Assembly (NCBI RefSeq): GCF_026262505.1
Contig: NC_067205.1
Span: 4,526,001-4,590,000 of the forward strand
Length of the DNA stretch: 64,000 nt
Direction of reading: 5' to 3'
DNA from: Trichomonas vaginalis G3
Taxonomy: Eukaryota; Parabasalia; Trichomonadida; Trichomonadidae
The stretch's first letter is position 1. Each line of letters opens with the position of its first letter. The position numbers and the translations under genes were made by a program. Shown here one piece after another: positions 10,263-20,280 of the stretch. The notes beneath the pieces are model-generated. The model had not been told where the DNA came from. It did no database searches and worked only from the letters and a program-made list of their open reading frames with translations.

Positions 10263-10735
10263 TTGATGATCAAGATATGACAAAAAATATTAATATACAA
10301 TTTTTTTTTTAAAATTCGACATATATGCCTTTTCATCGACCTTAGCGATAAAGTAAAATTAAATGATTATACTAGATTCTGATAGCATATATAAACCTTA
10401 TCATATTATTAAAACTTTTATAAATCAAAAATCTTTAGATTCTGCCAAAAAGTGATTGAAAATCAAGTTTACTAATAAGAATATAATGTTTCACTAATAT
10501 GTTATAAAATGTCGTGGGCTTTTTGGATTATAAATACTTTTACCGGTCAAAGTTGAAATTTGACAAAATATCAAATTCTCATATAAGATGAACTATAATA
10601 GTAATACTCAGTTTAAATATATCAAATTATAGTGTATTGCATAATGATATTAGATACCAAAATAAATGTATCAAAAGCACATATTGGCGGAAATATTAAA
10701 ATTTCAAAATTGAGAGGTTGAGATAGGAGCCTTAA

Positions 10736-11035
10736 AAATTTTATGCATCTCTGCAAATTTTTATAAATACTGATGTCATAACCTTCTTGACATATCTATT
10801 AATTCATAATTTTCAATTTTCTCGTTAATTAAATGAAAATTAAAAGTTGTGCAATAAGGTCGTGAGCAATGTTTCCATTTTTTGAATTTTCAAGAAATTC
10901 CAGAAATTTTTCAGAGAATATGCAGTGAAATTGGTATCATTACAACGTGCATTTGAGGAGATGGTTAATTATCAATAATATCCTCGATTTAATGAATTTT
11001 CATGGTTTTCAACTTAAAAACCAATTCTTGATCAT
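10736..11035 (+). pseudogene. 3' end relic of the beta-helix-like family
   Basis: This stretch repeats the 3' end and downstream region of the gene at 11391: TTATGCAYCTCTG, CTTGACATATCT, TTAATTAAAT.AAAATTAAAAG and TCAGAGAATATGCAG occur in the same order here and at 12405-12930. No coding body precedes it, because the 7373-10735 element begins directly to the left. It is the stump of a fourth paralogue. Confidence 0.6.
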
Positions 11036-11390
11036 GTCAAATTTTACATTCCGGAACAATAATGTAAAGAACTCATATATCCGGGTGCCAAATTTGACTC
11101 AAGAATTCCATATTATGCTATGAATAAATATGACAGGCTTGGAATTCCGAAATCAAAAATTTCAAGTCGCCTCAGTTTTTCAAAGCCCTTCTACTTAGAT
11201 TTTGTGGCGATCTTAGATTATCAAAAAGTGACAAAAATGTTTTATTACTCAATTTCAAGGGATTACATCACTTGATAACGATGATGAGCTTTCAATTTTG
11301 GTTAAATAATCTTGCGCTTAAATACTATGTTCACACACAAAAAAAATTTGTATTCTAAACGACGTTGTAATCCTAATTTTCAGTTATTAT

Positions 11391-12503
11391 ATGAAAATAA
11401 GCTTTTGCATTCTAAACTACTTTGTAGTCCTAATTATTTCAAATATTTTTATGTTTTATAGGAAAATGAAGCATTTCTTGAGCTTTTTCTTCGATTCAGG
11501 TCCAAATATGGACATTTGGAGACTATTTTATGAGAATTCAGTTATTACAGAAAATCACACTGAAAACAAAATATTAAATCCAACAGAAGTAGGAAATTAT
11601 TATGTTACCAAATGCTTTTTCAATGGAATTGAAAATATTGTTATCAATATTGATATCGCTGATCACACAAAACTTCTTATTTCTATATCTGGATTCAATG
11701 GCACCAAAACTCCATCTCAAACAGTTTATTCCAGATTTGGAAGTTGTATTGTCTATCGGATATGTGTCACAAAATCTATACAATCATCATCTAATGATGG
11801 AGTATTTTTAAAGTCAACAATAACATATTTAAAATCAAAAAACAAAATCATTATTGAAGATTCAACAGTCTTTGATTGTGGAGATATGGATAAAGGAGGT
11901 TCAATTAATTTTTTAGAATACGGAAATCTTAGTTATTCACGAAATAACATAACAAATAACAAATGTAAAGATGATGTTTCACTTCAAATTTATTCAGATC
12001 AGAGATACAACATCAGTCAATCATCTTTCATTGATAACAAAGCAAACTCTAGATGCTTTTATAATTTGTATAGTGGTCCACATCAATTTTATTTATGTAA
12101 TATCATTAGAAACAATGGTAATAAATGTTTTAATTTATGGAAAGTAATAGTTACATTTGAATCTTGTTCAATCAAAAATAATAATTGTCCACAAACATTT
12201 TATTTATATTCATCACCAAATTCAGCTACAATCATCAATAGTGATTATGATGGACAAACAACTGATAATGTAGAAGTACAAAGTCCAACAAACAATATCT
12301 ACAATGAATTATCACATCTTTCTACAAGACTTTGTGAAGCAAAAAATAAAATTGAAAATAATTTTGAAGAAGAAAATGACATAAAAAAATTCAACAATTT
12401 GAAAAATTTATGCACCTCTGTAAATTTTTTCAGATGCCAAAGTCATCACATTCTTGACATATCTCTTATTTCATCATATTCAATTTTTTCATTAATTAAA
12501 TAA
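11391..12503 (+). CDS. Secreted-type beta-helix-like repeat protein, family member 3
   Basis: 370 residues. The N-terminus MKISFCILNYFVVLIISNIF is a strong signal-peptide or anchor-like segment. The body contains Asn-, Ser- and Cys-rich beta turns such as FYLCNIIRNNGNKCF and VTFESCSIKNNNC, matching the paralogues at 5007 and 6261 (FTFINCTIIKNN). A conserved late block, NIYNELSHLSTRLCE, corresponds to ENELIHIGTEGC in the first paralogue. A charged stretch (KIENNFEEENDIKKF) and a hydrophobic end follow. A second ATG at 11466 would remove the leader. Function is unknown; surface location is inferred. Confidence 0.6.
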   Translation: MKISFCILNYFVVLIISNIFMFYRKMKHFLSFFFDSGPNMDIWRLFYENSVITENHTENKILNPTEVGNYYVTKCFFNGIENIVINIDIADHTKLLISISGFNGTKTPSQTVYSRFGSCIVYRICVTKSIQSSSNDGVFLKSTITYLKSKNKIIIEDSTVFDCGDMDKGGSINFLEYGNLSYSRNNITNNKCKDDVSLQIYSDQRYNISQSSFIDNKANSRCFYNLYSGPHQFYLCNIIRNNGNKCFNLWKVIVTFESCSIKNNNCPQTFYLYSSPNSATIINSDYDGQTTDNVEVQSPTNNIYNELSHLSTRLCEAKNKIENNFEEENDIKKFNNLKNLCTSVNFFRCQSHHILDISLISSYSIFSLIK

Positions 12504-13206
12504 AAATTAAAAGTTGTTCAATAATGTCTTGAGTAATGCTTTCAATTTTTCCTTCCATTTCATTTTTAATGTTGGTGGGAGATGAGGGTGCTTGATCATG
12601 CTCAGAGAAGAACCATGCGAAGGTAAAGCATCATAGCAAGATGGATTCCTATCTCGGAATACTCTTGTCAGATATTCTCAAATTATTTCAACCTGATATC
12701 TGATTCCTAACAATTCATCAAATATCTGAATGTGTTCTCAGCTTATAATTTTGTTTTCTATATAACCTATGCATATTTATTTAATGATGTGCCTTTTCAT
12801 ACAGAATTCTTGAAAATTCTTTGTATTTTCAAGAAATTGCAGAAATTCTTCAGAGAATATGCAGATAAAATGGTACTATTACAATGCACATTTGCAGGGA
12901 TAATTAATTATCAATAATATCCCCGATTTGATGAATTTTCATGTTTTTTCAGCTTAAAAGGCAGACATATTGCTATTTAACTCAAATTATGCTATGAATA
13001 AACATTTATTTTGATATATGGCCTCTAATTAAAAGGAAATTTTAGTCAACAGATTTTATTCCCAAAAGGAAGATATGTACTGAGTTACTATCATTAAAGG
13101 CTTTTTTTAATGACATCCACCTATCAAATGGTCTATTTAACATTTGAATCAAAAATGGTTGTAGGATTTCAATAGAACGAAGATAAAAATATGATTTATT
13201 TAATTA
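12504..13206. other. Intergenic with duplicated 3' flank
   Basis: The first ~430 bp is the downstream flank duplicated at 10790-11035. The rest, up to the end of the BEACH gene, shows nothing recognised. Confidence 0.5.
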
Positions 13207-16200
13207 TTATTTATAATGAATAGTATTAGTATGTTCGTCATAGAGAAGAAATGTAACAGGTGAGTTAGAGACATAGTCGGCTGACATGATGAAAAGACTG
13301 TGATCCGGTTCAACACATTCATAACAGATAACAAAACCATCATCGTTACCAATATAAAGATATCGATGTGAAACACTGAAATGACCACATGTCAATAAAC
13401 AATCAACACGTGATTGTGTACTGATACTACGAATAAATGTACAGTTGTATGTGTAAAATAAAACACTAACATCTGTACCAAAAATAATACAACCAACTTC
13501 GTCATCAAAAAATGCACAGTTGCATGAAAGATTTAAAACATGTTCAACATGTGATGTAGATGGACACCAAAAATAAACTTTGTTTCTAGTGCATGTGCAA
13601 ACAAGGATCTCTTTCTTGCTGATGATACTAAACATAACATCATCAAAGTGATGTTTGTTGATAAATCGGAATGATGTGGCTCTCTTGTTATGTTCATTGT
13701 ATGTGATATTGTAGAAATGAACATAGTCATCATACGTATTAACACAGAAATATAATTTGTTTTCACATAACAATATTGATTTGACATCTTTCATGTGTTG
13801 ACTGTAAACAATGCATCCTTGATAATAAAGGTCAATTGAATGTCTTTGTAATGAATATCGAACAAAAACATCTGATCGATCAATGTATTCTTCTGGTGAA
13901 AGAGATGGATATTGATATCTCTGTTGATTGTTTTCAATGTGTATTTGTTGGTCAAATACTTGAATTGGAACACTTCCACAGTTCATCATCCATGTGTGAC
14001 GTTGATTATCAACAAAATTGAAATTACTATTGTTATTGTTGTTATTTGTATCAATGTCAATAACTGGATATGAAAGGGGATTGAAAACATTGAATGATTC
14101 AATAGATGTTTGTTTGTGTCCAAAAACAAGATCAATCCATGAAATGATGTCTGTCTTAGTTTGTGATTCAAGAATACTTCTGTGTCGTTCAATAAAATCA
14201 ACTGAGTTTTTACACCATGTTGGAAATTCAAGAATAAGTGAGTCAAAATTGTTCTTGTTATCAAAGAGTTCACAAAAACAATACATGTCGGGTGTGATCT
14301 CAAGTGTTGTCTTCTGTTTAACACTAAGATGGAATGGAATTGATCGGAAAACACGATCGCCTTTGTCCCAGCCATCGTTAAGTTCCCAAAGTGAAAGACA
14401 GAATGGTGAGTAACGAACATTAAGCATGCAAACAAAGATAGAATTTGAAAGATTCTCGGAGTGATGATATTTGTGCATCTTGTATATCTTATTCAGTTTG
14501 TCTTCTTGAACTGTTTTGTCAAATGATGTCTGAACAACAACTGATAAATCTCTCCTGTTTTCAAAAGAGTATTTTTTGTTCATGTCTTTAACAATACGTG
14601 GATAAATTGGATAACCACTAAGATCTAATGTTGACCGTTGGCCTAATAAATTGATTTGATATAAAAAGTCAAATGTTGATATCTTGTTTTGTTTCCATGT
14701 TTCAAAAACTTCTTTCTTGTTCAAACAAAATTCTTTAATTTTGTAAATTTCTTCAAAAATAGGTTCTTCATAAAATTCCAGAATGAATGAAGATCCAGTA
14801 GTGCTGTAAACAGTAATTGAATATGGATTAGATAAAATAACATGTTTCTCGATCTGTAAAATATCATCAACAATCAAAACAACACGACCTAAGAAAAATG
14901 AACACTTACCAATTTCTTTCAACAATGAAATCTGGATCAAACTATCGAAAAATAGTGGATTTGGAGTTTCAAATATGATGTCGTCATTGACATATTCTGC
15001 ACCAATCAAAATAATAATAGATGTTTTCTTCTTGATAGCAATACATTTCATTCGGATGTCAACACGAACAAAAATACAGTTTTGAATAGTTCTGTTTTCG
15101 TCAATTTTGTAGATTTCTTCAAAAAGTTTCATCTTGTTAGTCGTTTCTTCATGGACAACAAATGGGTATTGAACAAGATAGTTAGGAATGTATTCACTAA
15201 GTTTGTATGAATAGTTTGTGATTTCACTAAATCCAAAAAGAGGAATAACATTTCGAATTTGGTATTTCTCTTCTGTTGGATGTGGTAATCGGAATGGAGA
15301 TCGAGAAATCAACATTCTAAAATAAATCGGCAAACAAAGATGAGAAACAAAATATGAATGAGTTCGTTCATTGAGTTCTTCTTCACTAAAAACATCGGAA
15401 AACAAATAACTGTATTTTCGTTGTAAATAATGAATACAATGTTTTTCTTCTTTCCGATTATAGAAATTAATATTTTTGTAAAATGAAACAAAAAATGTAA
15501 TGCCATATTCGCTGATCTTCTCGTTGAAATCATAAAGAAAACTTAAAAAGCGAATCTCATTGAAAACTGCTGATGTTTTAAGATTACAAAGATCACCTTT
15601 GTTGCTCTTTCGTTTCTCAATGATATCAAACTCGTTGTTGAACTTGTTGAAATCAAATGAAATAATGTCTTCAAATGAATTAGAATTCTTTGTGAGATGA
15701 ACAAATTCTTCATCATGAATCCATTCGGAAACTTTCTGTTGGAATTTCTTGAAGAATAAATGATTGAATGATGCATCAATATTCTTGGATCTCAAAACAA
15801 CTAAAACAAACAAAAATAATTCAACTGTGAATTCTTGGACTGATGCAACAATTCGTTGAAGTTCAATCTGTTTGTTTATATTGCTATCATTGTATATTTC
15901 TCTGAAGTTGTTGATAAAGAATTTAGTCTTGTTTGGATAATTCAACAACTTGTCTTCTAATGTGTTGATGATGTTTGATTCATAAAATTCTTCTTTCTTA
16001 TTGTAATAAAAGAATGATAAACTGTCTGAATACAACTTGATGTATTTGTCATTAGAATTCCAAATCAAATTGATAACATTAGAAATGAATTTAGATGTAA
16101 TCTCTTTGTGACCGTATAAAATAACTGTCTTCATAAATAAACTAAAGTTCTTTTCATCACTTGTCAATAATCGAATGGAAAAATTAGAAATAAATTTGAC

Positions 16201-19200
16201 ACAGTTTTGAATATATAACTGTGAAAGATTTCGTTTTTCTTTATTATCGAAAACTAAATGTGGTTCTGAAACAGAAATTGATGGTGGATGGATTGAGTCA
16301 CTATTGATGAAGTTTGCTTCACTCTTAGATAAATTTTCCATGTTTGAAAGTTTGTTATCAATGTTTGCAAAACTACTATCACTTTGAAGATCTAAAGATT
16401 CATTCGTTGTCTTATCTTTAGTCTTATGAATCAAAAAGTTGATGAATTGATAATTATTTTTGATTTGAATGTATTGTTGATCTTGTTGACATAATTGATC
16501 AACATTATGAAATTCTTCGTATGTGATATCAATGTCTTTGTTTGTGAACAATTCAACTAAATATCCAAATGTTGGATATGTGAACAATGCATGGAAATTA
16601 AAATCATTGGAACTGAAGATAGACGAAATAAATAATAAAAAGATTTCATCTTTCGATTCAAACAAAATTCGGAATAATGACAAAAAGATAGATAAAGAAT
16701 GAGGACTTGTGATTTTACCACATTTATCAACTGTGACTTCTTTTCGACATAAAAATGTTAAGATCTTGTTCCACATGCTTTGATCTGTGGCAACTTTTTG
16801 TAAACCGCGAATAACAATTGGAAGATTTTCACTAACAAATTTTTCATCTTCTAAAATAGTGAACAGTAATTTCTTCTTCATCCCATCTGAAACATGAAGT
16901 GATAAATAAGCACGGAAATGATTTCGAATCAAGTCTGATTTTTTAGATGATTGGATATTAATAACCATCCTCAACAATTTTTCTTGGAGCTCAGAAAATC
17001 GCATGTCACTTTGTAATAAACAACCATTATCTTCATCTTCACTTGTTGGCATCAAGATCTCACTTTTAGAAATGATTTCACTCTTGTTAGTGTTAACTTC
17101 ATTTTTAACATTATTGTCTGGATTGATAAGTAATTCTTTTGTTAATATTCGGTCAAAGTTCTTACAAAGTAAGTTGAATGATAATGTTTTTTGAAGAAAG
17201 TCTCGAAATGAATTATTATCACAGCAGTTGTTCAAAATAACATTGAAGAAATCAAAGATGCTGTTCTCTAAGTCGTTGAATGATTGATTTGATAAGATGA
17301 AAAAGAAAAGTTCTGAAATGTTTTTGTAGAAAATGTCCCAGTTGAATGTTTTAACATTTAACAGCATAGACATCAAGCTTTTGATGAATTCTTTAAGTAG
17401 GTCATGATTACAAATGTTCCACAAATTATAATCATTAACCAAAATGGATAATCTGTTTGAAACTTCTTCACTATTATCCGATGATGAAATACAACATGCA
17501 GCATATAACATCAAGAAACTCAGATCAAGTTTTTCGATTGATGAAACTAATGATCTTTTGAATTTCTTAAAAAACCAATCTGAAAGACTTTTGGAAAACA
17601 ATGGTAACTGTGAGATAAAAGAAAGTTGGAAACCAATAACTTTTTTATCTTCTGTTTCGAAAATTTTGTCAAATAAATATTGAAGATTTCCTTTATCGAA
17701 GAAAATAGAATTGAATGATTGACATGGAACATAAATAGTGTTTCCTTTCATTTCAATGATTGTTGATGGCTTCAAATCTAATGTTTTCGATTTAAGTTGT
17801 GATGGAGGGATGTTATAAGCAATGCACTCTGATAAATAGAAAATACCAGAATTATCTTGATCCTTAGAACCAATTGTTAATTCAATAGATCTAGAGTTTA
17901 TATGTGTAGCAAGTTGTGAATCAAAATAAATATCAATAGATCGATCTGATTTGAAAATACCAATTGTCATCCATGTTTTAGATTTGATTTCAACAATTTT
18001 CTTGCGTTTAATGTATAAGATATTGTCTTTCTTGAGAATGAATTGTTCACCACTGATTGTAAAAAGTGGATAATCTTTCTGTTCTCGCTCAATAAAAAGT
18101 TGAAAAACAATAGAACTCAAATTTGTTGGAAATGTAGCATATGATTTGCAGAGTGATGAATGGAATTCATATAAGCCATATTCTGTAGTTCGTGATAACA
18201 GTCCAACTGATTTGACATAATCTTGTTCTAAAAGATATAATGCATCTGATGTTCGAATGTATCGTGAAATATATTGTTTCAAGTTTTTGATATCAAACAA
18301 ATTATTTCCAAGTTTATGAAAAACTTTAATGGAATAATAGCCAATCAAATATTTGTTCGATGGAAGAGATGTTGTGATGTTGAAATCAACAAATGGGAGT
18401 AATGATGGGAAAATGAGTGGTGAAAATTCATCTTCTGGTAAAAATTTAGAAATGACATAACGAGAGATTTTGAAAACTGGACTAGAAATAGGTTCTTTCA
18501 AAACAAAATCATCGAATGAATGATCGTTGTATTCAAGAACATAATCTTTCATCAAAAGAAGGAAATTCATTGAGAAAACAATGTTTTCGAATGGTAATCC
18601 TGAAAAACAATCGAATTTACTAAAATATGGATAAAAGCCTGGTTCTTCAGAATTATATTTCTTGCAATAGTTGAATACTTTATCATTAGAAATGTGAATT
18701 AATAATGTTTTCACAATTGATAAACAAAAGTTGTCTGTGAATATTGGGAATACAAAATCTGTGAGAATATTGTCTTTATCATGTTCTAATGTATCAATTA
18801 ATCGATCAACTGTTTTTCCTTTTGACCAATTACATCTTTTGCTGTTAAATAGTTCTTTCAATAATGGAAGAATTCCTTTTGTATTCATTAAATAGTTTGA
18901 TAACTCTTCTGGTGTCTGATTATCAAATATTAATTGAATAAATCTTTCATCACCAAACTGATCTGATGTTAATTTAGTCTCTACAATCAAACTGAGTAAA
19001 TATTTAAGTATCTGTTCGGTACAAATGTTTTCTTTTATTGGAGGAATAATGTTTGAAGTTAAAAATTCAACAATTCGTTTTGAATTTGTTATTATATTTG
19101 CAATGTAAAGATTTGCAACAGATGTAAATGCTCTGAAGCAATCTTCTGATTCTAAGATGTCTGGTATTATCCAATGCTCAATTTTTGCATCGGTCTCAGT

Positions 19201-19788
19201 AAATAATTTTTCGTTATTAAGGAGTTCAAGAATGAAAGTACGACATTTACTTTTGCATTCTTTGTCCATGTATATTTTATTCAAATGATTATACATTTCC
19301 CATGAAATTCCTTTTGGCGAACAATTTATTAAATAACCGTATAGTTCTAGAATTGGTATTGAAGCTGTTTTGATGTATTCATCGTATTTATTGAATGAAT
19401 CCGTGAGATCTTTGATGATTGTAGGTCGAGTTTTGTAAATTTTTTGGATACCTTGAAAGATTAAATAGATTAATGTAATGTTTTGTTCTGGAGGGAGGTT
19501 AGATACTGTAATCATATCGATAATTGCTGAGATATCTTCTGTAATCAATGAATCTAGTGATGATAATAATGTTTCTGTTCTAATGAAAGGTAAAATTGTG
19601 TTCAAAGCAATGAGCTTGTTCTTTTTATGCAGATTTTCTACAACTAATCTAAATCCGCACTTAGATAAGAAATCACGACAATTCAATTCCTTTGAAAAAT
19701 AGATCTTCAGCTGCTCCTCATCTTCCTTTGTTATCTCTGTTTCACTATCGAAGTATTGTATAATCACATCAACATTCGATAGTGCCAT
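13207..19788 (-). CDS. BEACH-WD40 giant protein
   Basis: About 2,193 residues from the ATG at 19788 (the open frame extends 5 codons farther upstream, without ATG). The N-terminal two thirds is a helical, armadillo-like region. It is interrupted near residues 570-680 by a concanavalin-like lectin segment (IYFDSQLATHINSRSIELTI). A PH-like domain probably lies near 1550-1690. The BEACH domain follows at about 1700-1910: DLSGYPIYPRIV, ITPDMYCFCELFDN, LEFPTWCKNSVDFIERHR, and WIDLVFGHKQTSIESFNVF. The last ~230 residues are WD40-like (for example FDDVMFSIISKKEILVCTCT). BEACH proteins (LYST, NBEA, LRBA kin) control vesicle and lysosome traffic; this role is inferred from the family. Confidence 0.9.
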   Translation of the reverse strand: MALSNVDVIIQYFDSETEITKEDEEQLKIYFSKELNCRDFLSKCGFRLVVENLHKKNKLIALNTILPFIRTETLLSSLDSLITEDISAIIDMITVSNLPPEQNITLIYLIFQGIQKIYKTRPTIIKDLTDSFNKYDEYIKTASIPILELYGYLINCSPKGISWEMYNHLNKIYMDKECKSKCRTFILELLNNEKLFTETDAKIEHWIIPDILESEDCFRAFTSVANLYIANIITNSKRIVEFLTSNIIPPIKENICTEQILKYLLSLIVETKLTSDQFGDERFIQLIFDNQTPEELSNYLMNTKGILPLLKELFNSKRCNWSKGKTVDRLIDTLEHDKDNILTDFVFPIFTDNFCLSIVKTLLIHISNDKVFNYCKKYNSEEPGFYPYFSKFDCFSGLPFENIVFSMNFLLLMKDYVLEYNDHSFDDFVLKEPISSPVFKISRYVISKFLPEDEFSPLIFPSLLPFVDFNITTSLPSNKYLIGYYSIKVFHKLGNNLFDIKNLKQYISRYIRTSDALYLLEQDYVKSVGLLSRTTEYGLYEFHSSLCKSYATFPTNLSSIVFQLFIEREQKDYPLFTISGEQFILKKDNILYIKRKKIVEIKSKTWMTIGIFKSDRSIDIYFDSQLATHINSRSIELTIGSKDQDNSGIFYLSECIAYNIPPSQLKSKTLDLKPSTIIEMKGNTIYVPCQSFNSIFFDKGNLQYLFDKIFETEDKKVIGFQLSFISQLPLFSKSLSDWFFKKFKRSLVSSIEKLDLSFLMLYAACCISSSDNSEEVSNRLSILVNDYNLWNICNHDLLKEFIKSLMSMLLNVKTFNWDIFYKNISELFFFILSNQSFNDLENSIFDFFNVILNNCCDNNSFRDFLQKTLSFNLLCKNFDRILTKELLINPDNNVKNEVNTNKSEIISKSEILMPTSEDEDNGCLLQSDMRFSELQEKLLRMVINIQSSKKSDLIRNHFRAYLSLHVSDGMKKKLLFTILEDEKFVSENLPIVIRGLQKVATDQSMWNKILTFLCRKEVTVDKCGKITSPHSLSIFLSLFRILFESKDEIFLLFISSIFSSNDFNFHALFTYPTFGYLVELFTNKDIDITYEEFHNVDQLCQQDQQYIQIKNNYQFINFLIHKTKDKTTNESLDLQSDSSFANIDNKLSNMENLSKSEANFINSDSIHPPSISVSEPHLVFDNKEKRNLSQLYIQNCVKFISNFSIRLLTSDEKNFSLFMKTVILYGHKEITSKFISNVINLIWNSNDKYIKLYSDSLSFFYYNKKEEFYESNIINTLEDKLLNYPNKTKFFINNFREIYNDSNINKQIELQRIVASVQEFTVELFLFVLVVLRSKNIDASFNHLFFKKFQQKVSEWIHDEEFVHLTKNSNSFEDIISFDFNKFNNEFDIIEKRKSNKGDLCNLKTSAVFNEIRFLSFLYDFNEKISEYGITFFVSFYKNINFYNRKEEKHCIHYLQRKYSYLFSDVFSEEELNERTHSYFVSHLCLPIYFRMLISRSPFRLPHPTEEKYQIRNVIPLFGFSEITNYSYKLSEYIPNYLVQYPFVVHEETTNKMKLFEEIYKIDENRTIQNCIFVRVDIRMKCIAIKKKTSIIILIGAEYVNDDIIFETPNPLFFDSLIQISLLKEIGKCSFFLGRVVLIVDDILQIEKHVILSNPYSITVYSTTGSSFILEFYEEPIFEEIYKIKEFCLNKKEVFETWKQNKISTFDFLYQINLLGQRSTLDLSGYPIYPRIVKDMNKKYSFENRRDLSVVVQTSFDKTVQEDKLNKIYKMHKYHHSENLSNSIFVCMLNVRYSPFCLSLWELNDGWDKGDRVFRSIPFHLSVKQKTTLEITPDMYCFCELFDNKNNFDSLILEFPTWCKNSVDFIERHRSILESQTKTDIISWIDLVFGHKQTSIESFNVFNPLSYPVIDIDTNNNNNNSNFNFVDNQRHTWMMNCGSVPIQVFDQQIHIENNQQRYQYPSLSPEEYIDRSDVFVRYSLQRHSIDLYYQGCIVYSQHMKDVKSILLCENKLYFCVNTYDDYVHFYNITYNEHNKRATSFRFINKHHFDDVMFSIISKKEILVCTCTRNKVYFWCPSTSHVEHVLNLSCNCAFFDDEVGCIIFGTDVSVLFYTYNCTFIRSISTQSRVDCLLTCGHFSVSHRYLYIGNDDGFVICYECVEPDHSLFIMSADYVSNSPVTFLLYDEHTNTIHYK

Positions 19789-19792
19789 AAGT

Positions 19793-19800
19793 AAATTTGA
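19793..19800 (-). promoter_or_regulatory. TCAAATTT start-proximal motif of the BEACH gene
   Basis: TCAAATTT lies 4 nt upstream of the chosen ATG. The same octamer lies 4-6 nt before the ATG of two other genes in the window, so it may be an initiator variant. Confidence 0.4.
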
Positions 19801-19803
19801 CAC

Positions 19804-20280
19804 ACTTTATTTTTCTCCAAAACAATACTACAGTTATTTATTCCCATCAATTAATATTTCACTGATTTAGCGTGTTATTAACAAGATAACGTATAAATAA
19901 TGCATTCGATCTTTCCAATTTAGATGAAAATATGAAAGGTTTTAATTATTACATGTGATTAGATCAAGAATTGAAGTTATTTTTATACTAAGCTATAAGG
20001 ATTGATTTATCCTGGCATATACACTGTTAATATAAATATCGATTCATTCAATTAATGATGTATATATCAAATAATTGAAACACAAATCATACTTTTGATA
20101 AAACAATTGATCGTGATGTTATTTGAATGGGAGATCAAATTAATTTCAAATGATTTTTTGTAATTAATTTTTAAAAAGTAAATTAAATCAAAAAAGACAT
20201 CAAAATTGAAAGAAAATTTGGTTATTTAATTCTTAACAAACAATAAAAAAAAATTAAAATTAATTTTTGGATTTTTTTTC
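19804..20280. other. Intergenic, nothing recognised
   Basis: AT-rich 0.48-kb spacer between two minus-strand genes. It holds the upstream region of the BEACH gene and the 3' flank of the EF-hand gene. Confidence 0.6.

Larger units (their letters stand above)
7373..10735. mobile_element. DNA-transposon-like element with long diverged inverted arms, carrying a host-family gene
   Basis: The left edge TTAAGGCTCC (7373-7382) is matched in inverted orientation by GGAGCCTTAA (10726-10735). The inverted similarity continues inward through a CCCACCCTTTCAATTTT-like block and weakly for about 500 bp; for example ATTAGTAAAC and AATCTAA recur in the same order in both arms. TTAA at both edges could be a 4-bp target duplication of piggyBac type. 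The core is 3,355 bp. The only substantial gene inside is at 9016, which belongs to a family also found outside the element. No transposase is recognised, so the element is non-autonomous or decayed. Confidence 0.5.

Noticed and set aside
13200-17732. Many small frames on both strands inside the BEACH gene
   Set aside because: They are shadows of one continuous 2,193-residue frame with clear domains.
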